Positions 54,989-63,952 of a DNA stretch of 64,000 nt are shown piece after piece. The position numbers were made by a program, and so were the translations under genes. Within the stretch, counting starts at the first letter, position 1; every line of letters starts with the position of its first letter. Under the pieces are notes generated by a model. That model searched no databases, was not told the origin of the DNA, and saw only the letters and a list, made by a program, of their open reading frames with translations. Origin of the DNA: a bacterium (GTDB taxonomy: Bacteria > Zixibacteria > MSB-5A5 > GN15 > FEB-12); contig JADJGQ010000001.1 in assembly GCA_016708025.1 (NCBI GenBank), positions 1,422,156-1,486,155 on the forward strand, read 5' to 3'.

Positions 54989-56385
54989 ACGTGTGCAGGC
55001 TGCGACTGCAACGCCTCCATCTCACAAGTAAAGTGACGCAACAGCGCCGGTTCGCGTGTAATGCGGTAACCGGGGATCTGGTTTTTCTGGGCCACGATCC
55101 GCTCGGCCACTTCTGCCACATAATCCAGATGTGAATTGGTGAACACCCGGCGCGGAATCGCCATTCTCACCAGTTCTTTGGTGGCACTGTACTTTTTGCC
55201 GGTTGCGGAATCTACCCCGCCGAACATCAGTGAACCGATCTCGACCGTACGCACCGCCCCCTCAACATAGAAAGCGATCGCCAACCCCTGTCCGGGGAAT
55301 TGATCGACAGGAATATTCGGCAGCAACCGCCCGGCATCGACAAACACCGCATGCCCGCCGGTCGGCTCAATGATCGGCATTCCGGCATCCTTGATCTTCT
55401 CGCCAAAATAGTGCACCTGGCCTATGCGATAGTCGAGATAATCGAATTCGAGTACCTCTTCGAGTCCCACCGCCAACACATCGAGATCACGTCCCGCCAG
55501 CCCGCCGTAGGTCGGAAATCCCTCAATCACCACCATCAACTCTGCGATCTTGTTATAAAGCTCTTCATTGTTGATCGCGATCAATCCGCCGATATTCGCC
55601 AGGCCGTCTTTTTTGGCGGACATCAGGGCACCATCGCAGCAGTCGAACATCTCATGCGCGATCTCCCGGATAGACTTCTCATGATACCCCGCCTCATCCC
55701 GCTTGACGAAATAGCAGTTCTCCGCAAATCGTGCCGCATCGAAATAGAACGGAAGCTTGTATCGATGGCAGATCTCTGCCGTCTCATGAATATTCGCCAT
55801 CGAGACTGGCTGACCGCCCGAAGAATTATTGGTGACAGTCAACATCACCGCCGCGATCGATTGCACTCCCTTTGCCTTGATGAATTCCTCAAGTCGAACG
55901 ATATCCATATTCCCTTTGAATGGGATCGGCTCATTCGATGATGCTTCCTTGCACGGCAGGTCTATCGGTATTCCCCCCTTATGCATCACATTGGCGCGGG
56001 TTGTATCAAAATGGGTATTATTGATGACATACTGCCCAGGCTTCATCATCGAACTGAACATCAGGTTTTCAGCCACTCTCCCCTGATGCACCGGGATCGC
56101 AAACTTCTTGCGGAAAAGCTGTTGGACACGGTTCTCGAACCGCCGATAGGATTGCGCGCAGGCATATGACTCATCCCCCATCATCAGCGCCGCCCACTGC
56201 GCATTGGACATCGCCCCGGTCCCTGAATCGGTCAACAGATCGATATAGATATCAACGGCATCTATTTTGAAAAGATTGTATTTGGCTGCCTGGATACGGG
56301 CGAGTCGCTCGCCACGGCTCATGAGCCGGATCGGCTCGATCGCCTTGATTCGATACGGTTCGGCAGGTTGACGTCGGACTCCCAT
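54985..56385 (-). CDS. tnaA: Tryptophanase (PLP-dependent tryptophan indole-lyase)
   Basis: A 466-residue fold-type I PLP enzyme that splits L-tryptophan to indole, pyruvate and ammonia. The family start AEPYRIKAIEPIRLM and IDLLTDSGTGAMSNAQWAAL are clear. The PLP lysine lies in DGALMSAKKDGLANIGG. To separate it from tyrosine phenol-lyase, the diagnostic region reads VEGAVRTVEIGSLMFG (VEIG, tryptophanase type) rather than the SMERG form of tyrosine phenol-lyase. An AAGGAG is eight bases before the ATG. No TnaC-like leader peptide was noticed in the 145 bases upstream. Confidence 0.93.
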   Translation of the reverse strand: MGVRRQPAEPYRIKAIEPIRLMSRGERLARIQAAKYNLFKIDAVDIYIDLLTDSGTGAMSNAQWAALMMGDESYACAQSYRRFENRVQQLFRKKFAIPVHQGRVAENLMFSSMMKPGQYVINNTHFDTTRANVMHKGGIPIDLPCKEASSNEPIPFKGNMDIVRLEEFIKAKGVQSIAAVMLTVTNNSSGGQPVSMANIHETAEICHRYKLPFYFDAARFAENCYFVKRDEAGYHEKSIREIAHEMFDCCDGALMSAKKDGLANIGGLIAINNEELYNKIAELMVVIEGFPTYGGLAGRDLDVLAVGLEEVLEFDYLDYRIGQVHYFGEKIKDAGMPIIEPTGGHAVFVDAGRLLPNIPVDQFPGQGLAIAFYVEGAVRTVEIGSLMFGGVDSATGKKYSATKELVRMAIPRRVFTNSHLDYVAEVAERIVAQKNQIPGYRITREPALLRHFTCEMEALQSQPAHV

Positions 56386-56530
56386 GGGATAGTCTCCTTT
56401 GTCTCACGTTGTTGGTTAGCACACTTTCACTACTTCAACAACCCAGACTAGTCGACCGCCTTGATCCTCCGTCGATGGTACCTGAGGTCAAGATGGTTCG
56501 GGATTACAGACATATGCAACACGTTCATCC

Positions 56531-57577
56531 TCAGACCGATCTCAGTTTAAAGACCGGAACAATATGGCCGGTCACCAGACCGGCGTTGTTCTTGATCTCC
56601 GGACTATTATACCGAATAAGATGCGCAAAGTCATCCATGTTTTGCACGATCCCCAGTTGGCGCAAAACCTCCAGACAGATCACGCCAAGCCCCCTTGCGC
56701 CACCATCATGCACCTTGACCACGATCCCGATCCGCTGGTCGCGGAACCCGATCGCCTGGAGCGCTTCTGCTCCCCCTTTGCAGACCACATTGAAAGGAAA
56801 TGACCGCATCAGGTTGAAATCAAATCGGTTCTCCCCAGAAAACAGCAGCGGGAACTCCGCCATCGCCTCCCGTATTCGAGCCAACGACTTCTCCGTTCGG
56901 TCTGCACTGTGGTTGGCCACTGCCAACCGCATGAAGCCAATCGCCAGATTTCTGAGCGGCATCGGAAAATTCGGCGCCGAACAGCCATCTGTCCCCATCA
57001 GCATCTGCTCTTCCGGATAGTCACAAACCTCCGAGATCGCCCTCTTCACCAGACGCTGCACCTCCCCCTCCGGATCAAGGTAACTCTCCGGCGGGACACC
57101 CAGATGCCGCGCCAGAGCCAGAAATCCGGAGTGCTTCCCCGAACAATTGTGCCGGAGTGGGTCTTTATCTTCCCCGTGCAACGGGTACTTGTTATCGGTC
57201 TGCATCCCTAGCGGCCAGTGATATCCGCATTTCAGGTGGGATGGCTCATTGCCGGCTTTCCTGAGATTTGATCGCACCACTGCGATATGCTCATCGGTTC
57301 CGGAATGTGACCCAGCCATGATGGAGAGATTCGGATTGGAAAACCCGTACTCATCTGCTCCCCCGCTCGCCACCAGCGGCACCAACTGGAACGGCTTGAT
57401 CGATGACCGCGTCATCGTCACCATCTCCGGGTCGCCCAGACAATGAGTCACTCTGCCCGAGTCATCCACCACGGCGATCGATGCATAATGCGTCGCTTCG
57501 ACTACCGACCCCCGATAGATCACTGCGCCCGGCTCCGCCCCTTTGGGTATGGTCTGCTGTATTACTTTCATGTCCAT
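56531..57577 (-). CDS. Asparaginase (type II family, ReAV-like)
   Basis: A 348-residue protein of the Asparaginase_II family (Pfam PF06089 type), which hydrolyses asparagine to aspartate and ammonia. The two Ser-Lys tandems of this family are visible: TRSSIKPFQ (about residue 57-65) and HNCSGKHSGFLALARHLG (about 143-160). Other landmarks are MAGSHSGTDEH and the metal/Cys-rich MLMGTDGCSAPNFPMPLRN. It lies 39 bases after the methyltransferase stop and upstream of tryptophanase, suggesting amino-acid catabolism. Confidence 0.88.
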   Translation of the reverse strand: MDMKVIQQTIPKGAEPGAVIYRGSVVEATHYASIAVVDDSGRVTHCLGDPEMVTMTRSSIKPFQLVPLVASGGADEYGFSNPNLSIMAGSHSGTDEHIAVVRSNLRKAGNEPSHLKCGYHWPLGMQTDNKYPLHGEDKDPLRHNCSGKHSGFLALARHLGVPPESYLDPEGEVQRLVKRAISEVCDYPEEQMLMGTDGCSAPNFPMPLRNLAIGFMRLAVANHSADRTEKSLARIREAMAEFPLLFSGENRFDFNLMRSFPFNVVCKGGAEALQAIGFRDQRIGIVVKVHDGGARGLGVICLEVLRQLGIVQNMDDFAHLIRYNSPEIKNNAGLVTGHIVPVFKLRSV

Positions 57578-57616
57578 AGCACGCCTAAGGTAGATATTCA
57601 GAGGTGAAACGAAAGT

Positions 57617-58357
57617 TTAATCTTTGACAGCCTTGACTGCCCGTATTGCAAGGAACGCCGGGGTAGCCAGGGCCGCGTCAAACGCCTGTGGGTTAATGCG
57701 ACGACTTCCCGGCGATGGTTTCGCCTCCAGCGTCCGGTCAATATGAAATCCCGCCCGCGAGAGTCCGCCGCTGATACTCTCGAACGTCTGATGATAACTC
57801 ACCAGTTCCATGCCAGGGAGCATCCGCCAGCGATATGGCTCAGCAACACTGAAGTACACGGATTTTGTTTTTCGCTGTTCCTGAAGCATCTTGAAGGAAG
57901 ATAATGGATGGTGAATTGAAAAGATCAGCACCCCGTCTGACCTGAGCAACTTACCGCACCGCTTGAAGAGACCATCCAGATTCCGGATATAATGAAAAGC
58001 GAGTGAACTAACCACCAGATCATACTCACCCGCTTTCGCCTTCACTCGCCGCATATCGGCATGAACGAATCTGGCGCCGCTCACTTCCTCCCGTGCGATC
58101 GCCAGCATCGATTCCGAATTATCTACCCCCGTGACTTTGCCTCCCATCCGCATGAGCTTACGCGTCAAAAGCCCTGATCCACACCCCAGCTCCAGGATCT
58201 TTCGCCCACGCACCCTCCCGCGCAGGAGCTTTGACATCATTGGCCATTCGAGTTGGTCATTGTAGAAACTTCGCGCGTTATCCGCGCGTTTCTCGTGATA
58301 GACCCGTGCATGACGATCATATTCTCGACGGTTCCGGTCACTCATCGCATGACTCAC
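57617..58357 (-). CDS. Class I SAM-dependent methyltransferase
   Basis: A 246-residue methyltransferase. Motif I is GRKILELGCGSGLLTRKL (about residues 50-67), followed by VTGVDNSESMLAIAREE, and the post-motif acidic/aromatic segment YDLVVSSLAFHYIRNLD. The HAD-like or lipid substrate cannot be told from sequence; the ubiE-type layout is common. The ATG overlaps the phosphatase stop as ATGA (58354-58357), so the two genes are co-translated. Confidence 0.85.
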   Translation of the reverse strand: MSHAMSDRNRREYDRHARVYHEKRADNARSFYNDQLEWPMMSKLLRGRVRGRKILELGCGSGLLTRKLMRMGGKVTGVDNSESMLAIAREEVSGARFVHADMRRVKAKAGEYDLVVSSLAFHYIRNLDGLFKRCGKLLRSDGVLIFSIHHPLSSFKMLQEQRKTKSVYFSVAEPYRWRMLPGMELVSYHQTFESISGGLSRAGFHIDRTLEAKPSPGSRRINPQAFDAALATPAFLAIRAVKAVKD

Positions 58358-59451
58358 TTCGCCCGGATCAGCACCAGCGTCTGGTCATCTTCCTGCGCCC
58401 CAAACCCGTCCACCGACTTCAACAACTCCGCCCTGATCTCCGCTAACGGTCTGCCGACCTTCTCCCGGATCAGATGCTGAATCCGCTCCTCACCAAACAT
58501 CTCACCAGACTTGTTTTCGACTTCGGTCAGTCCGTCGGTCAGGATCACCAGCAAATCGCCCGGCTTAACACTCAGTTGAGTCTGGGCAAACGGAAGGTCC
58601 TTCACCACCCCCAACGGCGGATTCTGACTCTCATGCGATGCACAGGTTTTGTCAACTCCATTAATATGCAGGAGCGACGGATGCCCCGCCCCCGTGTATG
58701 TCACCGAATGGTCCGTGTGCAATTCCAGATACACCCCGGTCGCGTACATATCCGGGCGCTTCAGCGCATACACCACATTATTGAGATCCGCACAGACCGT
58801 CTGCTCTGTCTTCCGAAGCAGCGTTGTTTTTAGCGCGCTTTTAATCATCGCCATCATTACTCCCGCTCGCACCCCATGCCCGGAGACATCGGCGACAGTC
58901 ACGATCACCCGCTTCTCCATCAGCATCACATCCAGCATATCCCCGCCCACTTCGCTCGAGGCTGACGAACTCCCCAGAATCTCCCACTGCTCATTGTTGA
59001 GTGTAACTTCCGGAACGAGATGATCGTGAATCTCCTTGGCAAGTTCCATCTCCGCCTGAAGGTGCACCGTCTTGGCGCCTTCACCCCTGATGAATATGAC
59101 GAACATCACATACCCGATCACGATTGCAACCACCATCACTAACCCTGTGATGGTGAAGCCGGCATTCCCTGTTGCCAGCGAGCCCGAGAAGAACATTCTC
59201 TGAGAGACCGGGACAGCAGCATTGAGGATGATTGGCAGCCAATAGTGACGTCCCTTGAAAAAAGCGTATGCCCAGCAGACCGCGATGGTTGCTGACCCGA
59301 TCAACCACCCGGCCACATCCACCCAGTGCCATCCCTGGCCGACATTTGCGACCATCAGCATGGCTATCGGAGAGAAAACAAAGAAGATGGCCGTCAGCAG
59401 CGCAATTCGCGCACGCATGGACAGATTTCGATACAGTATGGCTGAATCCAC
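58354..59451 (-). CDS. Membrane SpoIIE/PP2C-type serine phosphatase
   Basis: A 365-residue protein with about four to five N-terminal helices (to about residue 125) and a C-terminal SpoIIE domain. The PP2C motifs are visible: EVGGDMLDVMLM, DVSGHGVRAGVMMAMI, GAGHPSLLHI and LTDGLTEVENKSGE. It probably reverses protein phosphorylation in a signalling switch. The start is GTG 59451 with GGAG eight bases upstream. It is the first gene of a phosphatase-methyltransferase-asparaginase run. Region 59452-59643 separates it from the divergent oxidoreductase. Confidence 0.92.
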   Translation of the reverse strand: MDSAILYRNLSMRARIALLTAIFFVFSPIAMLMVANVGQGWHWVDVAGWLIGSATIAVCWAYAFFKGRHYWLPIILNAAVPVSQRMFFSGSLATGNAGFTITGLVMVVAIVIGYVMFVIFIRGEGAKTVHLQAEMELAKEIHDHLVPEVTLNNEQWEILGSSSASSEVGGDMLDVMLMEKRVIVTVADVSGHGVRAGVMMAMIKSALKTTLLRKTEQTVCADLNNVVYALKRPDMYATGVYLELHTDHSVTYTGAGHPSLLHINGVDKTCASHESQNPPLGVVKDLPFAQTQLSVKPGDLLVILTDGLTEVENKSGEMFGEERIQHLIREKVGRPLAEIRAELLKSVDGFGAQEDDQTLVLIRAK

Positions 59452-59643
59452 TCAGTACTCTCCATTTGGGCTTGGGTTTGACGGAATATATATGATGAAA
59501 CTCTTCCTGACCACTCAAACTCTTTCACTGTCTACCGTATTACTCCACGATTAGCGGAACCCGCCGCCCGTCTCCCCTGTTTTCTCCTTAGTCCGTGGCA
59601 CGAGAGATCGACACTTGAACCTACTCATACGAAGGAATCGAAC

Positions 59644-60498
59644 ATGAACCATCTCGTTCTCGGCGGCACCGGCACGGTCGGCTCGGCCGTCGTCCAGGGA
59701 CTGCTCGCCAAAGGCCAGACTGTCCGCGTCCTGACCCGCTCCGAAGAGAAATCCAAAGCCCTCCCGTCGGGCGCAACCGGCGTGGTCGGCGATCTGACCA
59801 ACCCGCTTACCTATGATGCCATCTTCAAAGGCTCCGACTCCCTTTTCCTGTTGACCGCCAACTCGATCACCGAGACGTTTGAGGCGCTCTCAGCTCTGCA
59901 TGAAGCAAAGAAGCTGAAATACAAAAAGATCGTTTACCTTTCTGTGCATTTCCCCGACTGGGGACGCCATGTTGCCCATTTCGGCGCCAAAGAGAATATC
60001 GAGCATGCGATCAAAGAATCCGGCATTCCGTACACGATCCTCCAGCCGAACAATTTCTATCAGAACGATTACTGGTTTAAGGACCCGATCCTTCAGTATG
60101 GCGTTTATCCTCAGCCGATCGGCGATGCAGGCATTTCGCGTGTCGATATCCGCGATATCGGCGATGCCGCCGTCAACGCCATGATCACCGACAACCACAC
60201 CAACAAGACATATGCCCTGGTCGGCCCCGAAGCGGTCACCGGCAAGTCAACCGCCGAGGTTTACTCCCGTTTGCTTGGGAAAGAGATCAAGTATGGCGGC
60301 CATGATATGGATGCCTGGTATGAGCAGTGGAAACAGTGGATCCCGGTCTGGATGGCGTACGAATTCCGCATTATGTACGAACTCTTCCAGACGCGCGGCC
60401 TGAAAGCGACCCCGGCGCAGTTGAAAGAGACCGAGACGGTGCTCGGCCACGCTCCTCGCCGCTTCGAAGACTTCGCGAAAGAAATGATGGGCAAGTAA
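59644..60498 (+). CDS. NmrA-like NAD(P)-binding oxidoreductase
   Basis: A 284-residue Rossmann-fold protein of the NmrA/atypical SDR type. The nucleotide motif is GGTGTVGSAV (residues 7-16), with a second-strand VVGDLTNPLTYDAIFKGSDS and a downstream IPYTILQPNNFYQND. It probably binds NAD(P)(H) and a small substrate, or acts as a redox sensor. It is on the plus strand, alone among many minus-strand genes. GAAGGAA lies six bases before the ATG. A terminator at 60642-60667 follows. Codons are rich in C at third positions. Confidence 0.88.
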   Translation: MNHLVLGGTGTVGSAVVQGLLAKGQTVRVLTRSEEKSKALPSGATGVVGDLTNPLTYDAIFKGSDSLFLLTANSITETFEALSALHEAKKLKYKKIVYLSVHFPDWGRHVAHFGAKENIEHAIKESGIPYTILQPNNFYQNDYWFKDPILQYGVYPQPIGDAGISRVDIRDIGDAAVNAMITDNHTNKTYALVGPEAVTGKSTAEVYSRLLGKEIKYGGHDMDAWYEQWKQWIPVWMAYEFRIMYELFQTRGLKATPAQLKETETVLGHAPRRFEDFAKEMMGK

Positions 60499-60526
60499 GT
60501 ATAGTGGCTTGCTTAAGCTGAAATTC

Positions 60527-60584
60527 GTCATCGCGAGGCCCGCTCGTCAATTAGTCACGGGCCAGGCGAGGGGTCAGGAATGAC
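60527..60584. repeat. Imperfect palindromic repeat-like element
   Basis: A 58-base imperfect palindrome. The outer arms are GTCAT (60527-60531) and ATGAC (60580-60584); an inner stem is GGCCCG (60537-60542) with CGGGCC (60558-60563). The GTCAT...ATGAC edge is reminiscent of short interspersed palindromic (REP/MITE-like) elements in many bacteria. Only one copy is seen here. Confidence 0.45.
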
Positions 60585-60641
60585 TTTGGACTTCTGTTGG
60601 TTGAGCGGCTAACCTTGAATTTGACGGCAGACCTCGATTTG

Positions 60642-60670
60642 AACGGCAGACCTCCTGGTCTGCCGTTTTC
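60642..60670 (+). terminator. Strong hairpin terminator after the oxidoreductase gene
   Basis: A perfect 11-bp stem AACGGCAGACC (60642-60652) / GGTCTGCCGTT (60657-60667) with a TCCT loop, followed by a short T tract (TTTTC including stem). A partial direct copy of the 5' arm, ACGGCAGACCTC, lies 19 bases upstream (60624-60635). This fits rho-independent termination in the plus direction; in the minus direction the T tract is weak. Confidence 0.75.
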
Positions 60671-60813
60671 ATTCGAGCCATGGGGATGCCAGCTCGGAAT
60701 GATCATGTTGTTGGGTTTGAGCGGGATGTATTTTCCGGAGAATGATTTGAATTGAGGCAGAGGACATCAGTCGGAGCATCGCCTCTATATAATGGGGCGC
60801 ACTAAGTACTGAC

Positions 60814-60828
60814 AAACGTAATACGTTT
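60814..60828. promoter_or_regulatory. Perfect 15-bp palindrome, possible operator
   Basis: AAACGTA-A-TACGTTT, a perfect 7-1-7 inverted repeat. A TATAAT (60788-60793) lies 20 bases upstream but no good -35 is seen. It is followed by AAGGGGAGAG and a short open frame, then the Cys-rich peptide gene. This could be a repressor site of a small plus-strand transcription unit. Confidence 0.45.
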
Positions 60829-60839
60829 TAAGGGGAGAG

Positions 60840-60968
60840 ATGAGAACTGGGCTGCCTGTGCGCTCAGCCCGATTCTCCACCTACACACCACCCACTTTCT
60901 TCTTGCCAATCCGGACTATTTTTGTCTACTTTATCGCAGGTGGGGTAGTCCCAGGGCTCACAAAGTAA
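60840..60968 (+). CDS. Very short open frame, doubtful (leader peptide or none)
   Basis: A 42-codon frame with AGGGGAG just before its ATG and a moderately hydrophobic C-terminal half. It follows the palindrome and a TATAAT. Its first 40 bases also form a hairpin (60842-60877: GAGAA, GGGCTG / CAGCCC, TTCTC), which argues that the region is structural RNA instead. I list it only as a possibility. Confidence 0.2.
   Translation: MRTGLPVRSARFSTYTPPTFFLPIRTIFVYFIAGGVVPGLTK
60842..60877 (+). other. Predicted RNA hairpin in the leader of the Cys-rich peptide gene
   Basis: Two stacked stems: GAGAA (60842-60846) with TTCTC (60873-60877), a 2x2 internal loop (ct/ga), then GGGCTG (60849-60854) with CAGCCC (60865-60870) around a 10-nt loop. 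No T tract follows, so it is not a normal terminator. It may be a structured 5' leader or small RNA. Confidence 0.4.
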
Positions 60969-61012
60969 TCGTCACACGCGACGTGTCATCGGCGTTCCAA
61001 AGGGAGAGTCGT

Positions 61013-61165
61013 ATGAAAAAGATGATGGCTACTGTTCTGGTGGTAGTATTCGCCGCGTCATTTCTGGTTGGCGCGTTGATCACGGAGACGAAAGCCGCTC
61101 CCCCCTGCCGGATCGTCTGCAATGGCCTCGATGGCTACCGATGCTGCAAAGTAAAGGGGCGTTGA
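61013..61165 (+). CDS. Small secreted Cys-rich peptide
   Basis: A 50-residue precursor with a clear signal peptide (MKKMMATVLVVVFAASFLVG to a KA cleavage site near residue 28) and a 22-residue mature part containing four cysteines: a CxxxC pair then an adjacent CC pair, ending basic (KVKGR). GGGAG is placed six bases before the ATG at 61013; the frame opens upstream at 60983 but that region lacks a ribosome site. I do not recognise a family. The mature peptide could form two disulphides in the periplasm or outside. Nothing for processing or immunity is visible nearby. Confidence 0.6.
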   Translation: MKKMMATVLVVVFAASFLVGALITETKAAPPCRIVCNGLDGYRCCKVKGR

Positions 61166-61360
61166 CTCCTACGGCACGATCATCGATCGACTTAACGTCA
61201 AGCCGATCTGATTCCGCGGACTTCGCAGTTTGTTGCTTGAATGCAAGATTCTTGGAATCGACAGGATATCAAGTGAGACCCGAGCCCCACGATCCCCCAC
61301 CCCGCCGGGCTCACGAAAATGCAAAGAATACGTCCCATTTGCGAGCGGAGCCCCACAACC

Positions 61361-62119
61361 GAAACTATACCCCACCATTAGCCGCCCGTCCGCGGTGGCG
61401 ATTCAATCAATCCGGTCAGCGACGCTTTGTCGAGCGAATTGAACCGGATGACCGGAGGCTTTATTGTTTTTCTCCGATAGTAATTGACTGTAGCTGGTCC
61501 GCAATTCGATAGCCAGTAGTTTTTTGCCGGTCTCTATCTCAATGCCAATTCCCAGTGCTATCGTGAAGTCGGGATTGTTGAGATTGGCGATCTCACGTTG
61601 CGATTGCCCGCCCATGCCTCCAGTTCCGCCTGACCTCCTTTGACGGGCAAAGCAGCAGAGCAAGGCGCGGGTCCTACTAAAAACGTCGCTCCGGACAGCG
61701 GAATTAAGAATCCCGGTATCAACCATAAAAAGAACCCGGGCACTCAACTCGGAATTATTGAGGGAGTTACATCTGCCGCATACTGATTGCCGAAAATCTG
61801 TCTTCAGCGTCCCCTTCCCCCCTTCCGGATTGAAGCTGACTTCCGGCTGAATCGAAGAATTGATTCATCAAGCCGGTATGGTAACAAAACCCGCCGAACA
61901 AAATCCCCCTTGGCACTGGTGGAGCCAAGAGACAGCGCAGACTGGTTCTCTACCACTAATCCTGGAGGACCGAAGCGATAGTGAGTATTCTTTTGAACGG
62001 GCCGATGCGTAGCGGCCGACCTTTGAACGGTCGACGCACCTGCCCCACCGCGCCCGAAGTAGCGGAAAGCGACAAAAGCAGGAGACGGGAGCAAAGAACA
62101 AGACTACGCGATTTTGCAT
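61361..62119 (-). pseudogene. Broken outer-membrane beta-barrel protein (PorT/OMP_b-brl type)
   Basis: Read in the minus direction, pieces of one family-like protein appear in different frames. There is a signal-like start (MQNRVVLFFAP at 62119, then RLLLLSLSATSGAVGQ in another frame), barrel strands (IPLSGATFLVGPA, VKGGQAELEAWAGN), and a C-terminal part NNPDFTIALGIGIEIETGKK, LLAIELRTSYSQLL and RLMVGYSFG. At least three frameshifts and one in-frame TGA (61403-61405) interrupt it. The layout is that of small OMP_b-brl proteins of about 220-250 residues, here not translatable as one chain. Confidence 0.55.
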
Positions 62120-62804
62120 CGGACCACCCGGTTTTTGGCAGAGCGCCACCTAACGATCGTCGTTGCGCGCGGAGCAAGACTGTTCGTCGACCCGCTTCCA
62201 CGTGAATTCTTCTAAGCGCATCATTCCCGCGCGAGGCGGAAAATCGGACATCGATTCTCAATCTCTACCTCGGCAGACGCTGACAACGAAGCATGAGTCA
62301 ATAATCGACACTGGCCCGGATAGACACAATCAGCTCTGCGTCCAGTTTGGCAAAGCAATTCCCAGGTCATGCCACGCAGAGATAACACAACCACCAGTAC
62401 CATGGCCGAATTTTCCGCCCGATTTCGGATCAGTGCGTAGATTTTCCGGTGCGCTGACGTCGGTCTGTCCCCCTGCCCAAGCCATCCAAGTGGCCCCTCT
62501 GGAATTCTCACGACCCGGCGAAATGTTGGCGACACGAGATTTGTCGAGATCAAGCCTGCGCAGTGACTATTAGTACAGCAGGGGAAAATCGGTTTATCAC
62601 CATTCAAACCATAAGAAGCACGAACCAGTTCGATCTCACACCACCGCGACCAAGATGACCAATTACGGTATTTGCTTTCGATGACAAACTCCCTGCCTCG
62701 GACATTCAGACTACGATTGCTTCATTATGCGGTCATGATTATATCTCCTCAATGCGAAGATGTACATGAATAGCGGAGTGTCTGGCGACGGAGCGGGCTC
62801 AGGA

Positions 62805-62824
62805 GCCCACCATGAATGGTGGGC
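62805..62824. repeat. Perfect 20-bp palindrome
   Basis: GCCCACCAT-GA-ATGGTGGGC, 9-bp arms with a 2-base centre, followed by a GC-rich tail (CACCTGCCACCCGGGCATG). No gene claims it. It could be part of a repetitive palindromic element, but only one copy lies in the window. Confidence 0.5.
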
Positions 62825-63781
62825 CACCTGCCACCCGGGCATGCTCCACGCAATTCGCGACTGTCTGATTCTAATCGCTACACTCTCCTGCATGTATCCG
62901 AAAATACGTCCCTACATCGAGGTACCACCAGTAACCATCGATGAAAAACTTAGGGACATCCTCTTCATAGAGTTGATAGATGAGTGCCTGCACGTCTGAG
63001 CGAACGGTTCGGTCCTCCCACCTGGCGTGTCCTTTAGTGAAGGATTCGAACTTTCCACTGACCGTGTCCGATCCTGTGCAGAAGACGCCATAGTCGGTGA
63101 AAGACCGTCTGTGTCGAATGATTCGTGTCGGGTTCGCACGGGGACTCAAATTGATAGTGGTCAACGATTGTCAACCTGTACGTTTCTTCCGAGCGACTGC
63201 ACACTGAAGAAACGTCCATCAATGCGGATACATAGCCTGGATCGACAAGAGCATCTTCTTCGGAACAGTCCCAGGCAGTCATCTTTCCAAATACATCCGA
63301 GTAGCACTGGCGTAGCTAAGTTGCAATTTTCCATTGCTTACACAGATGAGCGCATATCCTCCCAGCGACAAGCCGTCACATCTCAGGCATACTTCAACTC
63401 CAGGAAGTGGTCGAAGAGCACGGTTAGGCTGTCCAATCCAAAATTCCCTTCATTTCAGATCCTTTGCGAATCGAGTTCAAGCGTAGAATCGACCTTTCCA
63501 CAAGTCGCGATAAACGATGTACTTGCTTGGGTTCTCCCTCAAAGTCTTCAAAGTGACTACGAGATTATCTCGTCCTCCAAACCTGCCGGTGGTCTGAGCG
63601 CAAAAGGAGGATTTGGTAAGATGACCAGCACAGCCCGCGTGTTGTCACCACTTCCAAATACTTCAATCTATTCCCCGCCAATTCGTCACCCTTCATGTTT
63701 TGACTGCAATGTGAGCCGAGCGATTCCGGTCTGCCAGCAGTCGTGTCAGGTCCGAAAACGGATCTGACCTACGAAGCCCCC

Positions 63782-63952
63782 CTACACCCCCAGCTTTTTC
63801 AGCGTCTCCGGGATATCTCTGATGTGCGGCAGGCGTGCGCTGGATTTTGCCAACTGCTCCAGCTGCTGCTTTCGCCGTCCCCATCGTCCCCTCGACAATC
63901 GCGCGGCATGCCCATCCGCTTTCCGGGAGGCGCAAAAAACGCCGCCGATCAT
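63782..63952 (-). CDS. Short possible gene, unrecognised
   Basis: A 56-codon frame in the minus direction with a coding-like basic, helical end (WGRRKQQLEQLAKSSARLPH, then IRDIPETLKKLGV). GTG codons two or three positions upstream are alternative starts. No family is recognised and no good ribosome site is seen. It may be the intact tail of a damaged gene, as its neighbourhood is full of frameshifts. Confidence 0.25.
   Translation of the reverse strand: MIGGVFCASRKADGHAARLSRGRWGRRKQQLEQLAKSSARLPHIRDIPETLKKLGV

Noticed and set aside
56386..56530. A TnaC-type leader peptide controlling tryptophanase.
   Set aside because: No short frame with a conserved Trp and Pro ending was found upstream of tnaA.
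61403..61405. In-frame TGA in the barrel gene as a selenocysteine codon, given selA and tRNA-Sec in the window.
   Set aside because: The same gene carries several frameshifts, the family has no Sec position there and no bSECIS-like hairpin was noticed; decay or error is simpler.
63027..63767. A 246-codon plus-strand open frame in the terminal region.
   Set aside because: Composition is Ser/Arg-rich with no family-like motif, no ribosome site is seen, and coding-like signals are on the opposite strand.
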